Of a stretch of DNA of 64,000 bases, positions 1 to 8,254 are shown one piece after another (within the stretch, counting starts at the first letter, position 1; each line of letters opens with the position of its first letter). The notes under the pieces were generated by a model. That model saw only the letters and a program-made list of their open reading frames with translations. It ran no database searches and was not told where the DNA came from. Origin of the DNA: Collimonas fungivorans (GTDB lineage Bacteria > Pseudomonadota > Gammaproteobacteria > Burkholderiales > Burkholderiaceae_D); contig NZ_CP013232.1 in NCBI RefSeq assembly GCF_001584145.1, forward strand, positions 3,968,001 to 4,032,000. The letters run 5' to 3'. Both the position numbers and the translations under genes were made by a program.

Positions 1-455
1 ATGTAACGCCTAGCCTCGGCTACTACGGCGTGCAAGTGATGCAAGCGATCCAGGCTTACGGCTTGACCAACTACACCATCAACCTGATGGCGATGGACTA
101 CGGCAGCTCGGCCGGCGGCAACTGCATGCTCAACAGCAGCGGCGGCTGCGACATGGGCGCCTCGGCGGCGCAATCGGCAATCGAACTGCATAACCAGTAT
201 GGCGTGCCGTACAAGCAGATCGAAGTGACGCCGATGATTGGCGGCAACGACACGACCGATGAGACTTTCTCTATCGCCGATGTCACGACGCTGGTCAATT
301 TCGCACAGCAAAACGGCCTGGGCGGCATCCACTACTGGTCCTTCGATCGCGACCGCGATTGCGCGCCAGGCTCGGCCTCGCCTACCTGCAATACTTATGG
401 CCAGGCAGGCACACTGGGCTTCACCAACGCCTTCATCTCGAAACTGGGACTGTAA
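1..455 (+). CDS. Secreted GH18 chitinase, C-terminal part (5' end outside window)
   Basis: The reading frame is open across the left edge, so only the last ~150 residues are present. The segment has the late part of a GH18 barrel: a strand with NLMAMDYGSS (the M-x-M/Y-D region that contributes substrate-binding residues) and a final strand with GIHYWSFDRDRDC. Family knowledge: this layout, with Cys pairs and the YWSFDRD ending, fits the GH18 subgroup of PF-ChiA-like bacterial chitinases rather than the ChiA/ChiB type encoded further on. It would cut chitin outside the cell. The catalytic DxxDxDxE strand lies outside the window, so activity cannot be judged. It converges on the minus-strand chitin operon and ends at a strong terminator. 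Confidence 0.85.
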   Translation, partial: VTPSLGYYGVQVMQAIQAYGLTNYTINLMAMDYGSSAGGNCMLNSSGGCDMGASAAQSAIELHNQYGVPYKQIEVTPMIGGNDTTDETFSIADVTTLVNFAQQNGLGGIHYWSFDRDRDCAPGSASPTCNTYGQAGTLGFTNAFISKLGL

Positions 456-486
456 GACAAAAGGCCGGCATCAGCCGGCGTCAAAT

Positions 487-522
487 AAAAAGCCCCGCTC
501 AGATCTGAGCGGGGCTTTTTTC
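487..522 (+). terminator. Rho-independent terminator after the GH18 gene
   Basis: A near-perfect palindrome, AGCCCCGCTCA / TGAGCGGGGCT, is followed by a T run and preceded by an A run, so it can stop transcription from both sides. It separates the plus-strand chitinase from the minus-strand lipoprotein gene. Confidence 0.9.
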
Positions 523-565
523 AACCTCAATCGATGGCGGCGCTTGCGCTCACCGCCTCCGTATA

Positions 566-895
566 TCAACCGCGCTTGACCCAGCTTACCTTGCCTTTGG
601 CGATGCCCAGCGTGCGCCGGTCTTCCCAATAGTCCATGGTGCCCATGAACTGCTCGCCGTCGCGCTCGCCAATGCGCCAGCGGCAGCCGGCCAGCAGCGC
701 CGTTGCCTCGCTCTCGGTTTTGCCGACGAGCGCACTGTCTTCCAGCTTGTCCGCCTTGCAGCCTTGCGCCGATCCCGGTGTTCCTTGCGGTCCCGGTGCA
801 GCCGCCGGCGCCGAGCCTGAATCGGCGGCGCAGCCGGCCAGCGTCACGCTCAATACCGCCGCTGCTGTCATGTAGCTGATGTTTTGGTTGGTCAT
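566..895 (-). CDS. Small lipoprotein with I78-type protease-inhibitor domain
   Basis: The protein has 109 residues. The N-terminus has a signal peptide ending in a lipobox (LAGC), followed by an Ala/Pro/Gly-rich linker. The second half (LVGKTESEA, RIGERDGEQFMGTMDYWEDR, ending KVSWVKRG) has the order of elements of the peptidase-inhibitor I78 family (Aspergillus elastase inhibitor fold). The role is therefore probably inhibition of an elastase-like serine protease at the cell surface. It lies just downstream of the chitinase operon, with a 127-bp gap, and may be read through from it or have its own promoter. One guess is that it protects exported chitinases from proteolysis. The family call is by pattern only. 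Confidence 0.7.
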   Translation of the reverse strand: MTNQNISYMTAAAVLSVTLAGCAADSGSAPAAAPGPQGTPGSAQGCKADKLEDSALVGKTESEATALLAGCRWRIGERDGEQFMGTMDYWEDRRTLGIAKGKVSWVKRG

Positions 896-1022
896 TGTCT
901 TGGATTCCTTTCAAGGATAGGCCGCGTCGGGCTTGCGGTGATGCGATCACCCTGCCCTTGCGATTCTACTATGCAGCCAGGCAGCTGCCAACGGCAGCAT
1001 CTGGTGAGCACTGGTGCCCACC

Positions 1023-2186
1023 CTACGGCTTGAGCAGGTCTGTCGCCACTTTATCCAGCAATACCGCATCGCGGTCCGCCGACAGCTGCCAGAACATGGC
1101 GCCGGCCAGGCCCTTCTGCTTCAGGTATCTGATCTTGTAGTCCAGCGATTCGACATCGTCGTAGCTGACGAATTCGCCGGTATCCGGATTGAACAGGTAG
1201 GGTACTTTGGCGGCATCGTTCCAATAACGGGTGAAGCCATTGCGATTGACCAGCGTGGCGCTGATGTCGGCGAAATCCAGCTCGCCAGGCTCGACGCCGC
1301 CGCGGCCCTTGCCGTTGCAATCCTGGTGCTGTCCGTGCAGCTGCGCGCCGCATTGTTTCCAGCTATAGCCATAGAACGGCATGCCCAGCACCAGCTTGGC
1401 GGCCGGAATGCCGGCCTGCAAAGCCATCTCGACCGTGCTGCTGACATTGAATTTGGGATTGGCGTCCGGCCGCGCCAAGGCCGGATCGTTGTACAAGGGC
1501 GCGACGTGGCCGGCGAACTTGCTCCATGAACCGCTGAAATCGTAGGTCATGATGTTGACCCAGTCGAGGATCGCAGCGACCTTGGCCATTTCGGTGTTCT
1601 GGAAAAATCCCTGGTTATTGCCGATTGCAGCAGTCAGCAGGTAGCTGCGGTGTTCCTGTTTGCCGGCGTTGTCGAGGCGCTCGCGCAGCGCTTGCAGCAG
1701 CAGCGTGTAATTCTGCTTGTCTTCGGGACGCATGATGTTCGCCGCATCGCCGCCGGCTACCGGGAATTCCCAGTCGATGTCGACGCCGTCGAAACCGTTT
1801 TTGCGCAGGAAGGCGACCGCGCTATCGGCGAATTTCCGGCGCGACTGCGGCGTCAGCGCCACATCCGAAAACTCCTTGGAGCCGGCCCAGCCGCCCACCG
1901 AGATCAGGGTCTTCAGCTTGGGAGAGCGGCTTTTGAGGCCGCGCAGCACGATGTAATCACGTGCGCTCTGGTCGGTGCCGGAGGACTGGTCGGCGACGAT
2001 TTCGCCATCTTTGATCAGCGCGAATGCATAATTCAGGTGGGTCATCTTGCTGGCGTCTATGTCCGCCGCGGAGTATTGGCGCTGCTGTGAGGGCAGGTAG
2101 TAAGCAACTACTTTATAGGGCGCCGCCATGGCCACGGCAGGCAACAGCGCTGCAAGCAGCATCGGTAACCGCATCAGTTTCATCAC
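1023..2186 (-). CDS. Secreted GH18 chitinase (single-domain)
   Basis: The protein has 387 residues, with an N-terminal signal peptide ending near AMA at ~21. A single GH18 barrel follows. SVGGW (~96-100) is the SxGG motif and FDGVDIDWE (~132-140) is the DxxDxDxE catalytic motif, with Glu140 as the acid/base. NIMTYD and the C-terminal MFWQLSADRD strand complete the barrel. There is no chitin-binding module, so it probably attacks soluble or partly degraded chitin. It is the last gene of the run kinase-gntR-nagA-nagB-nagZ-permease-GH16-GH18. If the frameshift in the preceding GH16 gene is repaired, the gap between them is only 14 bp, which supports co-transcription. Confidence 0.93.
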   Translation of the reverse strand: MMKLMRLPMLLAALLPAVAMAAPYKVVAYYLPSQQRQYSAADIDASKMTHLNYAFALIKDGEIVADQSSGTDQSARDYIVLRGLKSRSPKLKTLISVGGWAGSKEFSDVALTPQSRRKFADSAVAFLRKNGFDGVDIDWEFPVAGGDAANIMRPEDKQNYTLLLQALRERLDNAGKQEHRSYLLTAAIGNNQGFFQNTEMAKVAAILDWVNIMTYDFSGSWSKFAGHVAPLYNDPALARPDANPKFNVSSTVEMALQAGIPAAKLVLGMPFYGYSWKQCGAQLHGQHQDCNGKGRGGVEPGELDFADISATLVNRNGFTRYWNDAAKVPYLFNPDTGEFVSYDDVESLDYKIRYLKQKGLAGAMFWQLSADRDAVLLDKVATDLLKP

Positions 2187-2200
2187 GTATCTCTCTTATC

Positions 2201-3111
2201 TTAAAAATCGCAGTTGGACGGCAACGGCGGCTCCATGGCTGCCACCGTATCCACATGATGTACGCCGGTACGACGGTAAGCCCGACCGCCGCGTCGACCT
2301 GCGCCGGCGACAGCAGCTGGTCCTTGGCGTGCATTACCCAGGCCAGGTCCTGTTCGTAGCGCCGCTCCACCCTGGTGTCCGGCAGCACTCCGCTGGGTGA
2401 AAACCACAAATTGAAATTGATCGACATCGGCTGCGCCGGGTAATTGCGGCCGCCGTGTTCATCCAGCTGCACGCCGTCCAGGAAGTAGCGGATCTTGCCG
2501 CCGCCCACCTGCATCAGCACGGTATGCCAGCCGCCCAGCGCGCGCTGTTCCTCGTGCACCTGGTTGAATGCGTTCCAGGGTTCCATCTGCACCGTTTGCC
2601 AGGACACGCTGTACAGCCTGCTGTGCGGATTGCCCCAGCCGCCGTTGGGCAGGTATTCCCAGTCGAGTTCGCTGTATTGCGGATCGAAATCGTGCTTGAG
2701 CGGGCTGGAGGTGTAAAAGGATTCGACCACCAGATCGCCGCCGGGCCCCGTCACCGGCGCATCGCTGAAGCGTATGCGGGCGGCGTAAGTCCCTTCGAAA
2801 TATTTACGCTGATGGCAAAGCTGGGCCTGGAAAGTGCCTTCAGGCCGGCCGTCGGTGCTGGCATTCAGGCGCAACAGCCGCTGGCCGCCGGCTTGCGGGT
2901 CGTCGACCAGGCTGATGGTGCCCGGCCCCCACTGCCCGCGCTCGATGCCGGGATGGCCTTGCTGGTCGCGGATCTTCCAGCCGCCAGCGGCCAGGGCGGC
3001 GGTATCTGCGTAGTGAAAGTCGTCGAAAAAAATGCCGGTAGCGGCAGCTGCTGCGTCGGCCGCCAGCAGCAGCGACGCCAGCACCAGCAGGCGTTGAGGA
3101 AAATATCTCAT
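2201..3111 (-). pseudogene. GH16-like glycoside hydrolase, frameshifted near its 3' end
   Basis: Start chosen at MRYFPQRLLV, which begins a clear signal peptide (cleavage near ADA, ~20); the upstream in-frame extension is not protein-like. The body is a concanavalin-like GH16 domain with SELDWEYLP (~147-155). It keeps the E-x-D-x-E active-site pattern (Glu148, Asp150, Glu152). After ...SPAQVDAAV the frame runs into a tail that overlaps the chitinase start by 74 bp. Adding one base at 2281-2283 restores an ending AYRRTGVHHVDTV...PSNCDF with stop at 2201. That gives ~303 residues and a normal 14-bp gap to the next gene. As written, a 332-residue product ends at 2113. The start is 5 bp past the permease stop. 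Substrate is not certain: GH16 enzymes cut beta-glucans or galactans, and its place in a chitin operon is unusual. Confidence 0.8.
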
Positions 3112-3116
3112 CGCGT

Positions 3117-4427
3117 TCAGACCGCGGCCGGCTGGGCTGCTGCCTCGGCGGCCTGCTCGTGGCGTCCGATCGGCACTATGCGCGACAGCAGCAAGACCGG
3201 GATCGCGGAAACCAGCACCCACAGGAAAAAATGCTGGTAGCCGAGCGCGCCCTGGACCGCGCCGCTGACCATCTTGAACAGCACGTAGCCCAGCTGCATG
3301 ATGCCGGTGCCGAGCGCGTAATGCGCCATCTGGTATTTGCCCACCGCGACCTCCTGCATGATGAACAGGATCAGGCCGACAAAACCAAAACCGTAGCCGA
3401 ACATTTCCAGGCTCAGGGCGGCGCCGATCACGCCCAGGCTGCTCGGCATGGCGGTGCTCAGGAAAAAATAAGCGAGGTTCGGCAGGTTCATCGCCAGAAT
3501 CAAGAAAAACATGCTGCGCCGCAGGCCGCGCCAGGCCGTGAAATAACCGCCCAGCAGGCTGCCTGCAATGAACGCCACGGTAGCCAGGGTGCCGTACACG
3601 GCGCCGACTTCGGCCGTCGCCAGCCCCAGCCCGCCTTCAACCCGCGCGGCGCGCAGGAACAGCGGGCCGATGGTGGTGATCTGCCCTTCGCCCGCGCGGA
3701 ACAGGATGATGAAAGCAATCGCCAGCCAGATGCCCGGTTTCTGGAAAAAATCGATGATGACGTCGCGCAGGGTTAGCCAGACCCCCCTCATCGCACCCTT
3801 GCCACCGGTCGGACGAGCTACATTGCGGCCGGCCGGCAAAGCCCAGAAATGATAGATCGCCAGCAGCACCATGCTCGCTCCCAGCATGCCGAAGATCAGG
3901 CTCCAGGCTTGCGCCACCGCCATGCGCTTCTCGAAATAGCCGGCCAGCACCACCAGCCCGCCCAGCGAGAAAAATCGCGCGACATTATAGAAGCCGCCCT
4001 GCCAGCCAGCGTAGGTTGCCTGCTGGGTCGCACTGAGGCTGGCGATATACAAGCCGTCGGCAGCGATGTCATGGGTGGCCGAAGCAATCGCCACCAGTCC
4101 CAGCAAGGCGATGCTGACCGCAAAATAATCCGGCAGGTGCAGCGCCAGCGCTACCAGCCCGAGACTGGCGCCGCCCAGGAACTGGAACAGCAGCACGATC
4201 GATTTCTTGCTGCGCGCCGCTTCCAGGAACGGACTCCAGAGCGGCTTGAAGACCCAGACGAAACCGAGCATGCCGGTCCACAGCGCAATCCGGTCGTTGG
4301 CCATGCCCATGCTCTTGTACATCAGGCCGGCGATGGTCGCCACCACAAAATAGGGCAGCCCCTCGGCGAAGTACAGCGTCGGCACCCAGAGTGCGGGATG
4401 GTGCTCGGTTTTTTCCTGGATGCTCAT
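3117..4427 (-). CDS. AmpG-like MFS permease, probably for GlcNAc or chitobiose-type sugars
   Basis: The protein has 436 residues with about 12 hydrophobic segments. It starts LWVPTLYFAEGLPYFVVATIAG, typical of the AmpG / PAT branch of the MFS, which in enterics imports anhydromuropeptides. The start codon overlaps the nagZ stop (ATGA), so the two are translationally coupled, and it is followed after 5 bp by the GH16 gene. Context points to uptake of chitin breakdown products through the inner membrane rather than peptidoglycan recycling; that is inference. With no PTS-type GlcNAc transporter in sight and a kinase in the operon, entry of unphosphorylated sugar fits. Confidence 0.85.
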   Translation of the reverse strand: MSIQEKTEHHPALWVPTLYFAEGLPYFVVATIAGLMYKSMGMANDRIALWTGMLGFVWVFKPLWSPFLEAARSKKSIVLLFQFLGGASLGLVALALHLPDYFAVSIALLGLVAIASATHDIAADGLYIASLSATQQATYAGWQGGFYNVARFFSLGGLVVLAGYFEKRMAVAQAWSLIFGMLGASMVLLAIYHFWALPAGRNVARPTGGKGAMRGVWLTLRDVIIDFFQKPGIWLAIAFIILFRAGEGQITTIGPLFLRAARVEGGLGLATAEVGAVYGTLATVAFIAGSLLGGYFTAWRGLRRSMFFLILAMNLPNLAYFFLSTAMPSSLGVIGAALSLEMFGYGFGFVGLILFIMQEVAVGKYQMAHYALGTGIMQLGYVLFKMVSGAVQGALGYQHFFLWVLVSAIPVLLLSRIVPIGRHEQAAEAAAQPAAV

Positions 4428-6013
4428 GTCAGTTGCCGCTGTGGGCGCAGTGGGTCAACGTTGCTGGTTACCGGCACCGGCATCTTGCCGCGCGCTTCGA
4501 GGGTTCCGCCCAGCCAGTCGGCGACAGCCTCCAGCGCCGCTGCGGCAAAACCGTAAGTGACCAGGGCCGGCGCCGCGATATCCAGTATCTGGAACGGATT
4601 CCACAGCACCAGGTGCAGATCGGGGCGCCAGGTCTTCCTGGCTTTTTCGCCGTAGCGCAAACGCGTGGTCGAAGCCAAGATCAGCGTCCTGCCGTCAGCC
4701 GGCAGCGAGGCCCAGTCAAATTTGTCTTCGTCGTCGAAAGTCACCAGTTCGACATCGTAGCGGCGCGCCAGCAAGGCGGACACCACCTCGGCCGGCAAAC
4801 CGGCTTCAGCGACGCCATCGCCGGCAGCGTCGGCGCAAGCGACCAGGCGGATTCTTGCGCCGTTGGCTAAACGCTGCGGCTGTCCTGCTACTGTCAGGCC
4901 GCGGCGCCAGGCGTCAACCATCAGCAATTCATCGGCAGATTCTGTGAGATAAGCCCCCGCCGCACAGGGATAAGCGGTAGCCAGGCTGTCCAGCCGCGCC
5001 AGCCGGGCGGCGACCGCGGTGCTGCCAAGATCGCCATGCTCATCAGCGGTAGCCAATGCCATCGTCAGGGACACCAGGGTTTCTTCTTGCGTGCCGCGAT
5101 TGCCCAGCGCCATGACCATGTCGGCGCCGGCAGCCAAGGCTCGCACCGCCGCATTGCCGACGCCGTAGCGGCCGGCGATCGCGTGCATGTCCATGCCGTC
5201 GGTAATGATGACGCCGCGGTAATCCCATTCGCCGCGCAGCAGGTCGGTCAGGATTTTGCGCGACAGGGTCGCCGGATATTCAGGGTCCAGCGCCGGGTAG
5301 ACGATGTGGGCGCTCATCATGGCCGGCGCCCTTCGCGCCGCCTTGAACGGCGCCAGCTCCAGCGCATCCAGCGCGCTGCGCGGCTTGGTTACCGTTGGCA
5401 AGTCGCGGTGCGAATCGACATGGGTGTCGCCATGCCCGGGGAAATGCTTGACGCAGCACGCCACGCCCTGCTCCAGGCTGCCCTCCATCCAGGCCAGCGC
5501 CAGTTCGGTGGCGCGCTGCGGATCGGAACCGAAGGAGCGTTCGCCGATGACCGGATTGGCAGGATTATTGTTGAGATCCAGCACCGGCGCAAAATTCCAG
5601 TTGAAACCGAGCGACTTGATGCCGCGCGCGACCGCGGCGCCGACAGATCGCGCCAGCGCTACATCGTCGACCGCTCCCAGGGCCATCGCCGCCGGCGGCG
5701 CCGGCAGCCAGGTAGCGCGCACCACGGCGCCGCCTTCCTGGTCGATGCCGATCAAGGCATTCGGTCCCATCACCGCACGCAGGTCGGCGGTCAGCTTGGC
5801 CAGCTGTTCTGGGTTCACCATGTTCTGGCGGAACAGGCAGACCGCGCGGATATGGTTGTCGCGCAAGAACTGCGCTGTGTCCTCGTCCAGCACCGTGCCC
5901 GGCATGCGGATCATGATCAGCTGCCCGGCGACGCGGCGCGCCGCGCTCAGTTTGCCCTGGGAATCTGGTTTGCTATCGGTGCTACTCGCGGTGCTACTCA
6001 CGCTGCTACTCAT
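4424..6013 (-). CDS. NagZ-type beta-N-acetylhexosaminidase (GH3), long form
   Basis: The protein has 529 residues. After a Ser/Thr-rich start comes a GH3 barrel with GIDQEGG and the signature KHFPGHGDTHVDSHRDLP, which holds the catalytic His/Asp dyad of NagZ enzymes. GVIITDGMDM carries the Asp nucleophile. E. coli NagZ has 341 residues, so ~180 residues at the C-terminus (LVACADAAGD...; ILASTTRLRYG) form an extra alpha/beta domain. No signal peptide is apparent, so the enzyme should act in the cytoplasm, splitting chitobiose-like sugars to GlcNAc. It sits between nagB-II and the permease and overlaps the latter by 4 bp. Confidence 0.88.
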   Translation of the reverse strand: MSSSVSSTASSTDSKPDSQGKLSAARRVAGQLIMIRMPGTVLDEDTAQFLRDNHIRAVCLFRQNMVNPEQLAKLTADLRAVMGPNALIGIDQEGGAVVRATWLPAPPAAMALGAVDDVALARSVGAAVARGIKSLGFNWNFAPVLDLNNNPANPVIGERSFGSDPQRATELALAWMEGSLEQGVACCVKHFPGHGDTHVDSHRDLPTVTKPRSALDALELAPFKAARRAPAMMSAHIVYPALDPEYPATLSRKILTDLLRGEWDYRGVIITDGMDMHAIAGRYGVGNAAVRALAAGADMVMALGNRGTQEETLVSLTMALATADEHGDLGSTAVAARLARLDSLATAYPCAAGAYLTESADELLMVDAWRRGLTVAGQPQRLANGARIRLVACADAAGDGVAEAGLPAEVVSALLARRYDVELVTFDDEDKFDWASLPADGRTLILASTTRLRYGEKARKTWRPDLHLVLWNPFQILDIAAPALVTYGFAAAALEAVADWLGGTLEARGKMPVPVTSNVDPLRPQRQLT

Positions 6014-6040
6014 ATTGCTGCTCCATCTGTTCGGGGCTAT

Positions 6041-6068
6041 TTCAATCGATTAAATTCAATCGATTAAT
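6041..6068. repeat. Two tandem copies of a 14-bp unit between nagB-II and nagZ
   Basis: TTCAATCGATTAAA is followed directly by TTCAATCGATTAAT. The repeat spans the nagB-II stop codon and the start of the short gap to nagZ. The ATCGAT core is itself palindromic. Slippage duplication is the simplest reading. Confidence 0.8.
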
Positions 6069-7101
6069 TGGTCTTGGTCACTTTGCTCAGATGGCGCGGA
6101 CGGTCCGGATCCAGTCCGCGGGCGATGGACAGGTTGGCGGCCATGACATAGAAGGCCTGGATCGCCACGATCGGGTCCAGGTCCGGCGTCGGCGCCAGCG
6201 GCAAGGTGAGGTCGCGTTCGCTCACATCGGCCGGCGCTGCCAGCAATACACGCGCGCCGCGTCCGCGCATTTCTTCGGCCAGCTTGACCAGGCCGGCCTG
6301 GGTCGGCCCGCGCGTCGCAAAAATCAGCAAAGGGTAACCTTCGTTGATCAAGGCCATCGGACCGTGCTTGATCTCGGCGCCGCTGAATGCTTCGGCTTGC
6401 AGCACCGAGGTTTCCTTGAATTTGAGGGCCGCTTCGAGCGCCACCGGAAAACTGGTGCCGCGCCCGACCACCATGATGCGCGAGGCCGGCGCCAGGACTT
6501 CGATGGCGGCCGACCAGTCGGTTTCGGTTGCCAGCTGCAGCGCAGCCGGCAAGGCTTCGATCTGCGCCAGGAACTCGGCATCGCCTTGCCAGTGCGCCAC
6601 CAGGCGCGCGGCCGCTGTCAGGCTGGTGATGAAACTCTTGGTGGCGGCAACACTCAGCTCCGGGCCGGCATGCAGCGGCAAGCTCCATTCCGCGCTGTGG
6701 GCCAATGGCGAAGCCGCATCGTTGACCAGGGCCACGGTGGTGGCGCCGCCTTCGCGGAAATAACGGATAGGCTCAATCACGTCCGGGCTCTGGCCCGACT
6801 GTGAAATTGCAATGGCCAGCGCATCGCGGGTCAGCAGCGGCGACTTGTACAGCGTCACCAGCGACATCGGCAGCGAGGCCACGATGCGGCCCAGGCGCGC
6901 CATGATCAGGTAGGCGCAATAGTTGGCGGCATGGTCGGAACTGCCGCGGGCGACAGTCAGCACATTGGCCGGCTGCGCGCTGCGCAGCCGGGCGCCGAGC
7001 GCCGCATAACTGTCGGTGTCGCGCTGCAACTGCAAGGCTACGTGTTCAGCCGCGGAACAGGCTTCCTGCAACATGAGCGAACTAAACTTCTGTGAGATCA
7101 A
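6064..7101 (-). CDS. nagB-II: Glucosamine-6-phosphate deaminase, SIS type (NagB-II)
   Basis: The protein has 345 residues with two SIS (sugar isomerase) domains: SRGSSDHAANY and ISQSGQSPDV in the first, VGRGTSFPVALEAALKFKE in the second. Family knowledge: these proteobacterial SIS proteins replace classical NagB and convert glucosamine-6-P to fructose-6-P plus ammonia. The start is TTG at 7099-7101, because AAGGGG lies 5-6 bases upstream of it. The next ATG (7074) has no such site, although it also gives a family-like N-terminus. The TTG start overlaps the nagA end by 20 bp, indicating translational coupling. It acts directly after NagA in the pathway. Confidence 0.88.
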   Translation of the reverse strand: MISQKFSSLMLQEACSAAEHVALQLQRDTDSYAALGARLRSAQPANVLTVARGSSDHAANYCAYLIMARLGRIVASLPMSLVTLYKSPLLTRDALAIAISQSGQSPDVIEPIRYFREGGATTVALVNDAASPLAHSAEWSLPLHAGPELSVAATKSFITSLTAAARLVAHWQGDAEFLAQIEALPAALQLATETDWSAAIEVLAPASRIMVVGRGTSFPVALEAALKFKETSVLQAEAFSGAEIKHGPMALINEGYPLLIFATRGPTQAGLVKLAEEMRGRGARVLLAAPADVSERDLTLPLAPTPDLDPIVAIQAFYVMAANLSIARGLDPDRPRHLSKVTKTN

Positions 7102-8254
7102 TGCTTTCCCCTTCTACATATACAGCGGTTAAATTGAGTTGCCGGTCCAGCACCACCAGGTCGGCATGGCAGCCGCTCGCCAGCCGGCCGCGCTGCGCCA
7201 GGCCGAGATGGTCGGCGGCATAAGTCGATACCCGGTGCGATGCATCGTCCAGGCTCAGCCCGAGTCCGACCAGGTTGCGCAGGGCCTGGTCCATGGTCAA
7301 CGTGCTGCCGGCCAGGGTGCCGTCGGCCAGCCGCACGCCGCCCATGCATTTGTGGACTTGCTGGCGGCCCAGCATGTAATCGCCGTCCGGCATGCCGGTG
7401 GCGGCGGTTGAATCGGTCACGCAATACAGCCGGGGGATAGCGCGCAAGGCAGTCTTGATCGCGCCCGGATGGACATGCAGCAGGTCGGGAATCAGCTCCG
7501 AATAGCGGGCGTGCGCCAGCGCCGCGCCGACCATGCCAGGCGCGCGCGCCTGGAAGCCGGTCATGGCGTTGAACAAGTGGGTGAAGCCGGACGCGCCGTG
7601 CTCCAATGCTTGCACGCCGTCTTCGTAACTGCCCAGGGTATGGCCGATCTGTACCCGCATGCCGGATTCGCTGAGCGTGCGCACTACTTCCAGATGGCCG
7701 GCGATTTCAGGTGCAACGGTGATCAGTTTCACCGGCGCCATGGCGCTCAGGCGCGCCACTTTCTGCAAGGTCGCTTCCTGGGCGAAATCCGGCTGGGCGC
7801 CGAGTTTTCCAGGATTGATATACGGTCCTTCGAGGTGCACGCCGAGCACTCGCGCGGTGCCGCTACGGCGCTGGCGGCAGGCATGGCCGCAGGCTTCCAG
7901 CGCCTGCTCCAGGTCGCTCGCCGGCGAAGTCATGGTGGTGGCCAGCATGCTGGTGGTGCCGTGCCGGGCGTGGATGGCGGAGATGACATACACCGCGTCG
8001 CCGCCGTCCATGATGTCTTTGCCGCCGCCGCCGTGCACATGTAAATCGATGAATCCAGGCAGGATGTAAGGATCGTCGTTGTGCTCGGGATCGACCTCGG
8101 CGCCGTCAATCGCGGTGATATGGCCGTCGAAGCGCAGGACGCCGCTGATCCAGCCTTGCGGCGTCAATATGTTTCCCTTGAGCTCGCCCTTGAAATTCTC
8201 GCCTGGACTGCCTGAGTTGCCTGAATAGCCGCCCGCCTGGCCTTGACTCGTCAT
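7082..8254 (-). CDS. nagA: N-acetylglucosamine-6-phosphate deacetylase
   Basis: Start chosen at ATG 8254, which overlaps the gntR stop (ATGA); the long upstream open frame is an out-of-frame shadow of gntR. The 390-residue protein belongs to the amidohydrolase superfamily. It shows LPGFIDLHVHGGGG (the first metal-binding His pair), GVHLEGPYIN (metal-ligand Glu), QIGHTLGSYED, THLFNAMTG and YCVTDSTAATGMPDG (catalytic Asp). It removes the acetyl group from GlcNAc-6-P in the cytoplasm. It lies between its regulator and nagB-II, matching pathway order. Confidence 0.95.
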   Translation of the reverse strand: MTSQGQAGGYSGNSGSPGENFKGELKGNILTPQGWISGVLRFDGHITAIDGAEVDPEHNDDPYILPGFIDLHVHGGGGKDIMDGGDAVYVISAIHARHGTTSMLATTMTSPASDLEQALEACGHACRQRRSGTARVLGVHLEGPYINPGKLGAQPDFAQEATLQKVARLSAMAPVKLITVAPEIAGHLEVVRTLSESGMRVQIGHTLGSYEDGVQALEHGASGFTHLFNAMTGFQARAPGMVGAALAHARYSELIPDLLHVHPGAIKTALRAIPRLYCVTDSTAATGMPDGDYMLGRQQVHKCMGGVRLADGTLAGSTLTMDQALRNLVGLGLSLDDASHRVSTYAADHLGLAQRGRLASGCHADLVVLDRQLNLTAVYVEGESIDLTEV

